The notes beneath the pieces were generated by a model. The model ran no database searches. It had not been told where the DNA came from and saw only the letters and a list, made by a program, of their open reading frames with translations. Position numbers and translations under genes: made by a program. From the NCBI GenBank assembly GCA_038373885.1, contig JAWZYV010014429.1, positions 372,001 to 436,000 of the forward strand: 64,000 nt of DNA. Reading direction: 5' to 3'. This stretch comes from Cheiracanthium punctorium (taxonomy: Eukaryota; Arthropoda; Arachnida; Araneae; Cheiracanthiidae). The first letter of the stretch is position 1, and each line of letters opens with the position of its first letter. Positions 34,501 through 45,831 of this stretch are shown piece after piece.

Positions 34501-36566
34501 ATCGCTGGAAAAATTATTTGCCCTCCTCAGAAACACAATGATATTTAATGTTGCCATTCAAAAGTTATATTAATTAGGAACTAAAGCGTAATAAAATCAG
34601 AACATCTGTTTCAGCTGTATTTTTAATAATGTAAAACCTATTGGACACCTTGCGAATTAGCCACCCATGGCGATTTTTCACTATTTGGCGACTTGCGTAC
34701 ATGTAAAGTTAATAAAAGCTACGGAACAGATAGGATAGCTTGCCACAATTGGCGACATTTCATTATTTGGCGATTGACACATGCTCACAACCTATATTGA
34801 CTGTTCATTTAAGGTTACCGGAAAACCGTTATCCATATTTTCATTTACATAATCGTTTGCAGATTGGCGTACTTAACACCACGAATTATATCATCTCGTC
34901 GTGCTAGCAAATATCCAAAGTGTACTATAACTGCTATAATGGCATAGTTACCGCCGCCAAATATTTCTACTGGTAGCAAATAATCCAGCTGGACAAGAAC
35001 CGGCTTTAAAATAATCTGCATTTTAATTATTTTTCATTTTCAAGATATTAGTTATTCTGTTTTGGAAAAACGAATCGTCGCTCATTCTAAACTCCTGTTG
35101 TCTAAGCGAACTGACTATTTGAAAAATGGTCAACTTTGTGTAACACATTTTGAGTTACTTATTTCATATAGTTTTTATTTTGGCGTAAAATGGGCGTAAT
35201 TCAAACTCATGTTTGTAAATTTCACGCGATTCTAGATATTTGGAAACGCTTTGTTGCAAAGGAATGAATGATTTTATGCCCAATCTGGCAACCATTCTGT
35301 TTATTTTTTCAGTTTTTTATTAATATCTTCTAAAATAATTCGATTTTCGAAATTTAAGTCAGCTTAGCAGGTTCCTCGGAATTTTTCGAATCTGTGGGCA
35401 CCTTAGTCGAAACTCAAATTCCCACGGTTTAGGAGGAGATAGGTCAACAAGCTATTGACAGCGCCCTTTACTTTTTTTTTAGAATAGAGAGATATAAGCG
35501 GCAGTTGACTTAGACGTGTGACTAGAGGGTTTGTCCATAAACTCAACTTTATCAATATGCTTTCCGTATTTTTTTCGGAATTACGGAAAGGACCGTAATT
35601 CCGAAAAAATTCAAATATTTTTTCTTAAAAAATTGGTTCTCAAATACTCAGCTGATAGTAGAATGAATTAGTTTAGGCTTTACTTGAGACTTTTTTTATT
35701 TTTAATTTGCGGTTGTAAGAAAATCATGCAACTATCATGGATCCCTTTGGGAACGTTTCTGTGTACACTAACGAAGCTATTTTGTATTCGTACGATCACT
35801 GACGTTAGTTAAGCAATAGAAAATTGATTTTCTTTTATTGCAGTCCCTTAAAAATGCCCATGCCTCATCGAAGGGTACCACAAATTTCCATTTTTCAGCA
35901 GCTAGGGGCTTTTCTTATAATTTTCTAGAATTTGTTTTTCTTTTTTTTCAGCAATATGTTTTGTCAAAAGCATAGGAACACGAGATTTAAACATATTTTT
36001 TAACTTTATGAATAATTTTAGTTACAGTACCGGAGGGCATTTCTAGTTTCGTTTCAATGAATCTTTGAGTCGGCGGATTTTCTTTTAGGATCAGAGACTT
36101 CTCTTTCTTGATAGTTGCCAGTGTCCGAACAGTCTTAGGATGAGGTTTCGTGGTCATCTTTTCATTTTTACTTTCAGCTAGACTTTTTTATTTCTTTAAA
36201 ATTTAATATGCTATAAATATCTTGAATGATATTTGAAATGCAATAACCGATATTTTTATACCCCTTTATAAGTTGTTGAAATGAATACTTCTCCTCGGAA
36301 AGCGCAGTTACATAACTTTCGAGTCATCTTTCAATTTTATATAGGAGCCATTTTCAAAATAAATCTTTTATTTTACATTCCAATCAAAAGGAAACATTAG
36401 CAGACGATTATTCGGAAGTTGCCAAAGTTTTATTTCAAAATGCACAAACACGAAAATAAATTACAAAATCATTTCGATAAAGTGCGAACGACCTTCTGTA
36501 CATAATAACTGACCATAGATCGTAATCTATGACAGCATAATTCACTTACGCAGATCCCAATTTAAA
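34501..36566. other. AT-rich intergenic stretch with one hairpin
   Basis: No gene was recognised in these 2 kb apart from the hairpin at 35570-35609. Confidence 0.5.
35570..35609. repeat. Perfect 17-bp hairpin
   Basis: TTTTTTCGGAATTACGG and its complement CCGTAATTCCGAAAAAA are separated by 6 nt. It lacks a downstream T-run that would suggest a transcription stop for pol III. Confidence 0.8.
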
Positions 36567-37554
36567 TATCATTCGGGGCCGTCGCTATTAGCAACCGGGC
36601 CTGCTTGTTCGTTGCCAGCACGAAAATTGAGTTTATCATTGAGGCCTGTTTTCGCGATTAGCACTGTTCTATTTTATTATTATAAGTATTATAAATATTA
36701 TATTATTTTATTATTTTAAAACAGTTTTTTTGTAGTTTTGTCGTACTAAAGAACTTTAGATGTAGATAATCATTTTGTGAAGATTGAACCATTTTTTTAT
36801 GGTAATTTATCATAAAATTCGAACATTTTGCTCTGAATTTAAAGGAAGTGTAAACTTGTATAATTTATTTAGAAGTTCTAAAAATATGTATGTAAATCAA
36901 ATTTAGTGAATTAATATTCATGTGCTGTTTTTAAATCATTTTCATCTGAAATCGTACTACTTGAGTAGTTTATTATACAGTAAATAAGCGTGTCTTTGTA
37001 ATACTAGTTAGACGATGTTGTCTATTTAATTTTTCAGTCAAAAATGTTATTTATCAGTTAGATATGTGCATTGATTGTATGATTTAGACATGTGTAGCCA
37101 GTTTTCAGTGCAGAAGTACAGTAAATTATAAATTATTAATTTTGTATATGTATACGTAGAAACTTCAAATGCAGTTAATATTTTGTACAAGAGTTCATTA
37201 TGTTCGATTCCAAAGTTCGATTGAGATAGCGACAAAAGAATAACTTTTATATAATAGTTGGAATTGCTATAATAAAGAATAATTAAATAAGAAAGCGTTT
37301 ATTTTTGGTTTGCTACAGTGTTTAGTGCAGCTTTTGAAGAGGTATCCTGAAATTTTTCGAGTCCTTGAGCTGTTGGTTTATCTCAATTTGTATTCAAAGT
37401 GCTAAAATATATTGTTTGTTTTGTTATTTATGTAGTTTCATAATAAATTGCATGAGTAATTATGTAAAAAAATTTTTAATTTTGATCAAATAGTTAGGAA
37501 TTTCAGACTGTTTCATTCTTTATTCTCGCTTCGAGTGTACTTCACTCTCTGCTG

Positions 37555-37570
37555 CATATATATATATATA

Positions 37571-37633
<63 letters not shown>
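37555..37633. repeat. (TA)n microsatellite
   Basis: About 80 bp of TA repeats with one TGCA interruption. Confidence 0.92.
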
Positions 37634-37636
<3 letters not shown>

Positions 37637-38009
37637 CATTTGCCAAAAGAGCATTTATTCCGATATCTTCATGCATTCTCAATTTGTCATAATAAAATCT
37701 ATTTGCTTTTTAGGTTTTCCTACAACCAAAAGTAACCTCCAAATTTCTTTTTTCGTGTGATTCGATCATATCAGTGCGCTTCCAGTAGTAAAATCACTCG
37801 TTTCTTAGACATGTCTCTTCTCTAACGTACAAGATTTGTACGTAATGTGTACCTGTACTTGCACTGCTGTCGATTTGCAGTAGAGCGACTGGTTTAGAAA
37901 ATGGTTTTTATTTACTTTACTTCCGGTAAAATACAAGAAAATTTTTGGACTGGGAACTGGGACCGGTCACTTATAGAGGGTTGTGTGGTGTCTTCTAGAG
38001 GCTCCTTTA

Positions 38010-38107
38010 ACATTAACTAGATAGGGTAAAAAATCGGTGCCTTAAAAAATGTGTCGTTGCAGGAGGGGGTCACTAAATAGAAGTGGTCGCTCATAGAAGT
38101 TTCACTG
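38010..38107. mobile_element. pogo/Tigger-like terminus (fragment)
   Basis: Read inverted, the end before TA (38108-38109) is CAGTGAAACTTCTATGAGCG followed by ACCACTTCTATTTAGTGACC, the style of Tigger-like TIRs with repeated CTAT(G/T)AG words. The opposite terminus was not found. Confidence 0.45.
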
Positions 38108-38484
38108 TATACAGCAATGCAAGGACGAAAACATTGTCTTTAAGCACCAGTTAGTAATCACTTAAAAAAAAAGATATTAGAATATTCGTGGTATTTCCTA
38201 CTATGGTTTTCTAAAATTTAATACTTTTCCTTGGAAGAAAAAAAATATATGGAATTAAAAACGAAAATTATAAATCCTTTTAATATCGGGAATGGTAAAA
38301 TTTTCAATACATAAGCTTAGCATGAAAACAACGTGTTTGGCCATGCTATGTTACGTGATTCTTAATCCTTTTGATTTCTTTCATCTTCCCTTAAAGTTCG
38401 TACTACTATTTATGGGACACATTTTATTGAGTAATTCATTCTAAATGTTTCTCGTTAAGTTAATTTACATTATTTTTAAGTTAG

Positions 38485-38574
38485 ATGCCAAAGGAATGCA
38501 GTACACCAGGTTGTACTTCTAACTATAGTAAGCATTCGCCAAATATCCACGTCTTACAAAAGATTAAAAATTAA
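38485..38574 (+). pseudogene. THAP-type zinc-finger N-terminal fragment
   Basis: The frame starts MPKECSTPGCTSNYSKHS and stops after 29 codons. MPK-x-C-x4-C-x3-Y is the canonical opening of the C2CH THAP domain, with the first two zinc ligands at residues 5 and 10; the second CxxH pair is not in frame. It lies inside transposon copy B, so it is most likely the remnant of that family's transposase rather than a host gene. It is too short to exclude chance entirely. Confidence 0.55.
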
Positions 38575-39227
38575 ATATTGTAGTAGTACTTAAATGATGT
38601 ATATGCGAATTGTAAATATCAAATATCTTCATTTCTATTCCAGCACCTCGTCATATATTCTGTTAATATATTAACTGGACAAAATTTAATGAACGCAAAT
38701 TTAATAACTGTTAGCTAATTTTATTTAAAAAGTGGTTATGGTTGTAACTGCTTTTAAAATGTGAAACTTTAATATTCAGTATAAAGAAATTGATTAAAAT
38801 ATTTGTATAAATAAACTGTTTATCATTTATGAATATGTTTACCTTAATGTATAATAAAAATCAGCTTAATTTGTTTAATGTATATTAAAAATCAAACCAA
38901 AATAATGAATCATGAGAGTAAGCACTGCTTTGTTTTTCCTTCAAATTACACACATCTACTTGCTTTAATGTCCACATGTATCATAATAAAGAAACTAATA
39001 AAATTAGTAGCACAATTATGGCATAAAGCTACATTAAATAACGCTTCAAAGCCTTGGAAAGCTTAAAAAATGCTTGATGTATATGTGAAGACGGGAGCAT
39101 CCGTAGGCCTCTTTGGATGACTCATCGAAATACACGCGCAGGCCCGTTACAAATAGCGAAGGCCCCGTATCATTTCTTTTCTTAGTTCCTGTCAGCAATG
39201 GCTAGACTGGATATACTACCCAATGCT

Positions 39228-39315
39228 ATCGACCGCCATCTTGCTGGTAGTTAAATCAAGCGATGGCAACGGCTGCCCTTTTTTCAGCATTGGGAAATGG
39301 TTGCGCTTCAAAGGG
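39228..39315 (-). mobile_element. piggyBac-like MITE, copy 3 (end fragment)
   Basis: On the minus strand TTAA (39316-39319) is followed by CCCTTTGAAGCGCAACC, then the CAATGCTGAAAAAAGGG motif and the GCTTGATTTAACTACCAGCA block. Only about 90 bp remain. It lies some 55 bp from the end of transposon copy B. Confidence 0.7.
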
Positions 39316-39598
39316 TTAACAGAAATATAGTTTCTTCCGAAAACACTAACTGTGACGTGATGTGATCTCTGCCTCGCCTCTTTTCCATTGCAGTAGAAAA
39401 AATACGCGATAACGTGTCCCGTTTTCCAAAAACGTTTCATCTCCTGGCCAAAAATGTTTACGAAACGTTCTACTCCCGTCGATAAAACGTGATGAAAATT
39501 GAAGAGCAAACACGGTTTACTTTTCTTGTAGGGTAAGGAGATTTATTGACAGATTTCGTAGAGAACGAAATTATCATTTTATCAAAAGTATTATATTT

Positions 39599-39601
<3 letters not shown>

Positions 39602-39650
<49 letters not shown>

Positions 39651-39664
39651 TATATATATAATAA
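39602..39664. repeat. (TA)n microsatellite
   Basis: About 60 bp of TA repeats with one TTTA interruption. Confidence 0.9.
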
Positions 39665-39689
39665 AATATGTATATTTTATCAAGTATTA

Positions 39690-39945
39690 CACGAGAATCC
39701 TTTTCTATTCAGCATATCATTTCCCTTAAAAATGATCGATTTGAAATCTGGATGTCAGAATTATTTTATCAGTACCGGCATCCGCTGAGACCTGGAGAAT
39801 GTGATGAAAATATATATCGATATGGAAGAAATAATTGGTAGACTGCCCAATGGTGAAAGAGATGCAGCCGTTGCCTCGCTCGATTTAACTACTAGCAACA
39901 TGGTGGTCGATCGAATCGCACGCGATGGTAATCTTGCCCCCCCCC
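39690..39945 (+). mobile_element. piggyBac-like MITE, copy 5 (diverged)
   Basis: ACGAGAATCC...CATATCATTTCCC matches the right-end region of copy 4 (ACGAGAATACTTTAC...CACGTCATTTCCC), and CCCAATGGTGAAAGAGATGC is followed by the GCTCGATTTAACTACTAGCA block. It shares the block orientation of copy 4. C- and G-runs follow at 39938-40018. Confidence 0.55.
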
Positions 39946-40199
39946 CCCTGTCTCGCAGATTGCACGAATTAGACTATCTGTACCCAACCGGAGGGGCGCA
40001 GTGTTTGCAGGGGGGGGGGAGACGCGAGGAAAACTGGCAAAGAGCAAGTGAAAATACATGTTTTAAGTATCATCTTATTTATTGTTATTTTTACTCCAAA
40101 ATGTATCTGTTTTAGCTTAAAATGCTTATTCAGATTTTACCGATAACATTATTTAGTAAAAAAGGTGGCTTAATGTTCATTGAAGCATAAAAAATTGAA

Positions 40200-40291
40200 T
40201 CTATACAGTGGAATGTGAGGCGGGGGAGACGCCATCAAAAGTTATCCTTTGTTGGGGGTGGGGCGCAATGTTAAAAGGTTGGGAACCGCTG
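40200..40291. mobile_element. hAT-type element end
   Basis: The sequence ends AAAAGGTTGGGAACCGCTG; inverted it is CAGCGGTTCCCAACCTTTT, the common terminus of Charlie-like hAT elements and MITEs. A GGGGCGCA word precedes it and recurs near 39993, so the element may begin near 39970, but the left TIR is not readable. Confidence 0.6.
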
Positions 40292-41836
40292 TTTTAGACA
40301 ACACAATACTGCACTAGGTGATGATATCCACATTAACAATTTTTTCCCTGATAGATTTTAAGCGTGACAACATAAAAACATGTTATTTCGTACCATAGGC
40401 GTAACTTATTATGGCAAGGGGGGCGATTGCCCTCCCCCCAAGTAAATAGCTATAATCTATTTGAAATTATTTTCTACAATAGGAAATATTTTGCGCCCTC
40501 TCCAGTGTTACATGCCAATTTACACCAATGCTGCGCTCCCAGATTTAGTGACTTTGAGCAGAATTTGGTCACTCAACCTGTCTTAAACTTTTTATACTTG
40601 TTATTTTAACCGTTTTCCCAATGAGGAGAACGGGTAATCACTTAGAAGTTGAACTGCGTGTACGTATATGATCAATGCATGTTAGTGCGTGCGATTATTT
40701 TTATCGAGACGAAACTTTCTGTCTTGACTTCATTTAGAGTTCCCAAATATTCAAAGCTAGTTTTGTGAACTTGCCATTGTAGGTATGTTTTAACCTTTTA
40801 TTAAAAAATAAGTGAATGAATAAATAAATAAATACACGTTTCTTTTTTGTGAGATACCCCAGATCTTTATAAAATTCGTATTTGAATTTCTTTTAGCTTG
40901 ATTCTTAATAACATTTCTGTAATGCAACCATGAAATATTCATAACAAATGTATCCTGATTTCTTTTCCAAAATAAACAGCATTGCATGAAAACATACACG
41001 AACGATATACGCCTCGATTTTCTTCAATAATTTAAATATTACATTCGAATATGTTTAAAGTAATTTAACAAATATAAAATAAACTGAAGCAGTCTGCCTC
41101 ATTTTATTATGTATTATGATTTTATTCTGAGGCTATTTTGATGCAGTGTTTGTTTCTTGAAAAAATGTCTAAGTAATACTGAGATGCAATTTTGTAGAAT
41201 CAAAGTTAGTTTTCAGAAAATACTGAAAATATGTAAAGTTGCTCAGTATTTCAAAATTATAATGCAGTGAATATGTCGATGGCCAGCGATGTACATGAAT
41301 ACTTAAGTAATCCATTAAAACTGAATTTATAGAATTCATTTTTGCACATTTTAATGAATTTAATAGGTTTTATAGCGCATTTTTAAAACTTATATTTTAA
41401 TGTTGATAGTGAAGAAAGAACTTTATTAAAAATACCAAAACTGCGATAAAACTTGTCAACTCAGTTCAAGGTACGTTCCAGCCCACCGTTTTTGAATAAT
41501 ACGTGATATCTATGCCCTTTTCATGTCCCGGTTTAAATTCAAAGCCACAATTCATGTTAACTAATTCAGACACTGTATACTACTTTCGAATTTTGTGAGG
41601 TTTCGATTAGCCTGGGAAAAACCCCTTTTAGTTTAAAATAAATTTCTTCATATTTATGTATGACACTTTAACTATCAAATCACGTCATGAACGCCGATTA
41701 ACCACCAAAAGGAAAGACCTGATCCAACTGAAAACTGACTTTTTTTTTTTTCCTTTTTCAAGAACAAGAGTGGATACCGAAAAGCAGATATTTTCAAAAG
41801 CTGGAAGTCAGTTTTATTGCCCCTAATAAAGGGCAG
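40292..41836. other. AT-rich intergenic stretch
   Basis: No gene was recognised. A short CATAGGCGTAAC...GGGGGGCGATTGCCC segment near 40394-40437 resembles the end of another hAT-type MITE but has no partner. Confidence 0.45.
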
Positions 41837-42038
41837 AGTCCACTCACGTCTGTTTTAGAAAGCTAGGGGCGTATGCGGTGGACGTGCTTTTGTGGTTTCA
41901 CGCGTTACCCTTTGTCGGCGAATCCCGACTGGTCATTAAAAGCCAATAAATTCTTCGCCCCTGCACTGTATCCCCCCTTTTTACAATGCCTTGACCATAA
42001 AAAAAACCCGCTGCGTCCGGAAACGGACGTGAGTGGAC
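41837..42038. mobile_element. Foldback MITE related to the Tigger element
   Basis: AGTCCACTCACGTCTGTTT is inverted as AAACGGACGTGAGTGGACC at the right. Inside, GTTACCCTTTGTCGGCGAAT followed by CCCGACTGGTCAT matches a block in the 5' region of the Tigger element (61747-61815). The target duplication is not clear. Confidence 0.5.
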
Positions 42039-42939
42039 CATGGCCAAGCAAGGTCCTGGTCGGTCTCACAATAGATTCCTCTGACAGAAGACTATATCCT
42101 GATATATTACAGCCTCAATCCCAGGGGAACGAAATGATTTTGACAGGAGATTTTACATAGAAATGTTTCCTGTGATTTTATGACTTCAGATTAGTGTTCT
42201 CGTCTTAAGGTTCTAACCCACTGAGCCGAAGTCATTAAACACAAAAAAAACTTCTTCTCCTAATCAGTATGTGCTTCAAGGATCGAAGTCATAATCCTCC
42301 AGCTGTCAAGTAAATCTATAATGTACGATTGTGAAAAAAGTGACGCATATCCACCTTTTGTCTTGAAAAACCCATTTTAGCTCATTAAGACAATAAAACT
42401 GCCCCCAGTTTTTAAAAATGGCCCGTATTGATTCAGATTTCAGAAGTTCTGTGAGCGTTAAATTTAAATGGGAAAGATACTGTATGCAAAACATGACATC
42501 CCCTGGTTCTTTTCACTCCAGTGCGCTGTTAGGTTTACAGCTGATTCACTGTACATCTAGTTTAAACTAACGCTGAATAGAATAGAAAACTTTAGTTTTG
42601 TTTAATCTATTTCAGTAGATTTCTAAGAAATAGCTTTGATTAATTACAAATTCAAGGTAAAAAGTTTATAAAACATAAAGTAATACAGAAGTTACTCGTA
42701 ATAATGGGGTAATAAATACTAAATACATCATCTTTGAAAGTTCTTCACCAACCAAGGTATTTCTCTCCTTGCGTTGCAATTAAGCATGTGTTATTGATTT
42801 TATAAGTGAGTTATTTTGGTTTCACGTGCAATTAGATATGAGAGATTACTACCCTTTAAACAAAACTTAAATCAACCAATTGCCTTGTAGACGAGACCCT
42901 AAACATTAGTAGATGAATAAACTGTAAAGTTTAGAGCTC
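42039..42939. other. AT-rich intergenic stretch
   Basis: No recognisable gene or element border. Confidence 0.5.
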
Positions 42940-43060
42940 TGGCCAACTATTGATCTAACGGCCTGAAGTTTTTGCGCGTTTTTTTTCTGATGTAACATGA
43001 ATACGTATTAAAACCCTTTCGAATTACTTCGCCCAAAGCATTCCTCATCCCTTTAACAGA
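42940..43060. repeat. Dispersed repeat, diverged copy
   Basis: GATCTAACGGCCTGAAGTTT and CTGATGTAACATGAATACG align with 33262-33400 and 44600-44735. A 20-nt A/G-rich stretch and a 22-nt A tract (43372-43393) lie further right. Confidence 0.55.
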
Positions 43061-43406
43061 CAGCTCTAGTGTGCTTTATTCTAACATAGAAAATTAAACT
43101 AAACTGGCAGATTTCTCGACATGGAAACTCTTTAAACAAGCATTCCCAAAAATTAATTTTTCATTTAATATTCAGTGTATGATAAATTGTAGGGCTTAAA
43201 AAAGAAAGAAAGAAGAAAAAAAAAAGAGAGAAAACACTGTGAAATTTTAATCTATGAAATTTAAATATTGACGAAATGCAAAACGAAATCTGTGAGTGAG
43301 AAATTGATTACTATCCATCTGATCTCGATCTAAAAATTTGATTTAAGCAGAAAGAACAAAAATTAATAATGCAAAAAAAAAAAAAAAAAAAAAATTAAAA
43401 TCTTAC

Positions 43407-43682
43407 TATCAGGATGAAAGTCCCGAAGAACTCCGCCAAAAATTCCCGTACGGAAGTGTTCTGCAATTTGAAGTTTTTTAAAATCCTGTGACAGGGTGGC
43501 GAACCCATGGCTGGCCGATATTCTTCCCTTCACTGCAAAATTTCGCAGAAATTGAACCCTGTCGTAAAGAGCTCCGGGTTTACTCGATCGCTGGGGATCA
43601 CGTGGGGGCGGGCCAGCGAAATTGGATGATGGTCCAATCTCATCCTCTGAATTGAACTCAGGGGTCAACAAGTTGCGATATC
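43407..43682 (-). CDS. Candidate internal coding exon (unknown protein)
   Basis: A minus-strand open frame of 128 codons (43363-43749) contains a segment with about 50% GC in AT-rich surroundings. On the minus strand TTTCGCTCATCGCAG precedes it (acceptor-like) and GTAAGATTTT follows it (donor-like), giving a 276-bp exon whose two borders fall at the same codon phase. The translation includes GPPPRDPQRSSKPGALYDRV and KGRISASHGFATLSQDFKKL, which I cannot assign to any family. No neighbouring exon was identified. It could equally be a fragment of an unknown mobile element. The polypyrimidine tract is weak. Confidence 0.27.
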
Positions 43683-43793
43683 CTGCGATGAGCGAAACGG
43701 TTGAATTTTTTTTATCTTTTCTGTCGTTGACTCTATGTGATACAATCAAACTCTCTTTCAGTTGGGGAGTTTTTACTCTCTTAACGAGCTTAA

Positions 43794-44172
43794 CCCTTTA
43801 AACTCCAGACGCCCCAAGGCGCAGTGTTCCTGCCTTGGGAACACCAAACTCGTTTTGATTGTTGCCAGTCGCGAAGAATAGATTTGATTTCTATAAAAAT
43901 AGTTGAGGGTGACACAGCTCCACGAGAATACTTTACTTTTTAGCACGTCATTTCCCGTTAAAAAAATTGTCACGATTATTTTTAACAGCACTGACATCTG
44001 CTTTGAAAAATGGAAGAATGCGAGGAACAGCTGGATAGATAGCTCAATGCTGAAAAAAGGGCAGCCGCGCCATCGCTCGACTTAACTACCAGCAAGATGG
44101 CGGACGATCGAAACGTTCATTGCGTGCCACAGATCTAGAGACCCTTTTTTGACGCAGCTGGCTGTGCCCGGC
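43794..44172 (+). mobile_element. piggyBac-like MITE, copy 4, block inverted
   Basis: TTAA (43790-43793) is followed by CCCTTTAAACTCCAGACGCC and the hairpin GTGTTCC...GGAACAC, the right-end type of copy 1. After CAATGCTGAAAAAAGGG (44045-44061) comes the GCCATCGCTCGAC side of the internal block, whereas in copy 1 the same right end faces the opposite side of the block. The element stops at about 44172 without a second TIR. Confidence 0.7.
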
Positions 44173-44524
44173 AGCCAGAAATTTCTTCAAAGCTGGAGAA
44201 AGAACCATGTTTGGGATAAATAATGTGTTAGAGCTGGAGTTTTTTAAGGGCGATTATATTTTGCATAAAGTCCCTTACTTATGCATATCTTGGTGAAAGA
44301 TTTCAGAGGGGACTTAACTCGTTCGTGCTATACACAAAGAAAGTCATCGAAACACCAATTCGACCAAATTTTGATTCTCAACACATGATTTGGCATCAAA
44401 TTGATTTCAACCATTGTTAAGGGGACTCCCTTTTTCGTTAAGCTGCAGCCGAAAGTTTAACGAATTAAAATGCGAGCCGAAAGTTAATGCTTAATCAAAT
44501 CCCATGACGCCAATCTCTAAGCCC

Positions 44525-44735
44525 CACCATGGCGGAGTGGATAAAGACACTGAACATGGTAGATGGCTGAGGTGTGAAGGTTCTGAGTTCGGGCCTATCG
44601 CGCAGCTATCGATCTAACGGTCTGGAGTTTTGGGCGGTTTTCTCCAGATGTAAAGTGAGAACGCGTTAGAACTCTTTATAAAGTCTTCCGCCTAAAGCAT
44701 CCCACCCTAGGCAGTTAATCCTCGAGTAGTTTTAA
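44525..44735 (+). mobile_element. tRNA-related SINE head joined to the dispersed repeat
   Basis: ATGGCGGAGTGGATAAAGAC resembles the A-box region of a tRNA-Leu/Ser, and GGTTCTGAGTTCGGGCC a B-box region about 45 nt on. The dispersed repeat (GATCTAACGGTCTGGAGTTT, AAGTCTTCCGCCTAAAGCA) follows directly, so the other copies at 30.6, 33.3 and 42.9 kb may be 5'-truncated members of one SINE family. Confidence 0.5.
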
Positions 44736-45028
44736 ATACACAATGCCAATGTCTAAGCCTCTCCTTGTTAGAGCAAATAGAATCATGAAAGACATAGGAC
44801 TTCTTATGTGATATATTATTCCCTCAATGTTTCAGGGACATTCGATGTACACGAAGGTTGCGCATTTATTACAGACAGTAAAAACTTTAAAGCCAGTAGA
44901 AAATTTTGAGAAAATGGAAAATCTTAAACTGAGGATTAAAATATCATTTGATTGATAATTATTAACCTTAAATACAAGTAAAAAAATGCAGCAAAATTCA
45001 TTTGCAAATATTTTATCATCAGAAAATA

Positions 45029-45831
45029 CAGGGTGGCCATAATTAAACTGCAAGTGTTCAAGGGGTGCTGGTGAGAAAACTACCGAGAATATTCCAGTGA
45101 AATTTGGTATCTACACGTTTCAGAACATGCGCAAGTCAAATATGCAAAAATAAAAAATCGCCATTTTCACCCGATAGATGGCACTGTACCGTATTTCAAA
45201 GGTCACCGGTGGCATATACAACTTCCAAAACCGATAGACAGAGCATAGTGACATTCTAAGAGGCATATAAACAATATAAAACATCATTTACAGTTTATCA
45301 AAATTCCATACAATTCGCTTCAGTAATTAAATTTTTCCAGTAACATGTAATCAAAAATTAACGTAAATTAAGATCACAAATTAAACAACTCATAAAGACG
45401 CTTTGGAAAACAATTAAACCATTATTTATTCTCATTGACACTCATTGGACCTCTTATTAATCGTTTCATACGCCGGTATTCTTTCAGAGTAGCTAAATCT
45501 TCTTTCAGAGTAGCTACCATTCTGATAGAATATCTTCACTAACAATGAACGTTCCTTCTTATTCAGAGTCATGATTGACCATTACTCAATGTGGTCTTGT
45601 TTTTACACTGTTCGATGGGCTTAAAATATGACGTCCATGCATATATGACGTCCATAAGCATTGAAACACGATATAGCGCCATCTATCGGGTGAAAATGGC
45701 GGTTTTTTTAAATTGCACATTTGACTTGCACATGTTCTGAAACGTGTAGATACCAAGTTTCACTGGAATATTCCAGGTAGTTTTCTCTCCAGCACCCCTT
45801 GAACACTTGCAGTTTAATTATGGCCATCCTG
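45029..45831. mobile_element. 803-bp MITE with ~175-bp TIRs at a TA target
   Basis: Starts CAGGGTGGCCATAATTAAAC and ends in the inverted form GTTTAATTATGGCCATCCTG. Arms stay recognisable for about 175 bp, through CACCCGATAGATGGC. TA flanks both sides, and copy 1 has the empty site GAAAATATTATAGAACAC (near 27400). The interior has no transposase. End type and target place it with Tc1/mariner elements having long TIRs. Confidence 0.9.

Larger units (their letters stand above)
36574..39167. mobile_element. CGGGGCC-ended DNA transposon, copy B, 7-bp TSD, with THAP fragment
   Basis: Ends CGGGGCCGTCGCTATTAGCA and, inverted, CGGGGCCTTCGCTATTTGTA. TATCATT is duplicated at 36567-36573 and 39168-39174. 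Both outer regions match copy A. The centre, 37290-38860, is absent from copy A and contains a long TA microsatellite, a pogo-like terminus near 38107 and a THAP-type zinc-finger start at 38485. A THAP domain is the DNA-binding domain of P-element transposases, so the family may belong to the P superfamily; this rests on a 30-residue fragment. Confidence 0.8.

Noticed and set aside
39801..40115. A 104-codon open frame with an apparent start
   Set aside because: It spans a diverged piggyBac-like MITE copy and C/G runs; no conserved motif.
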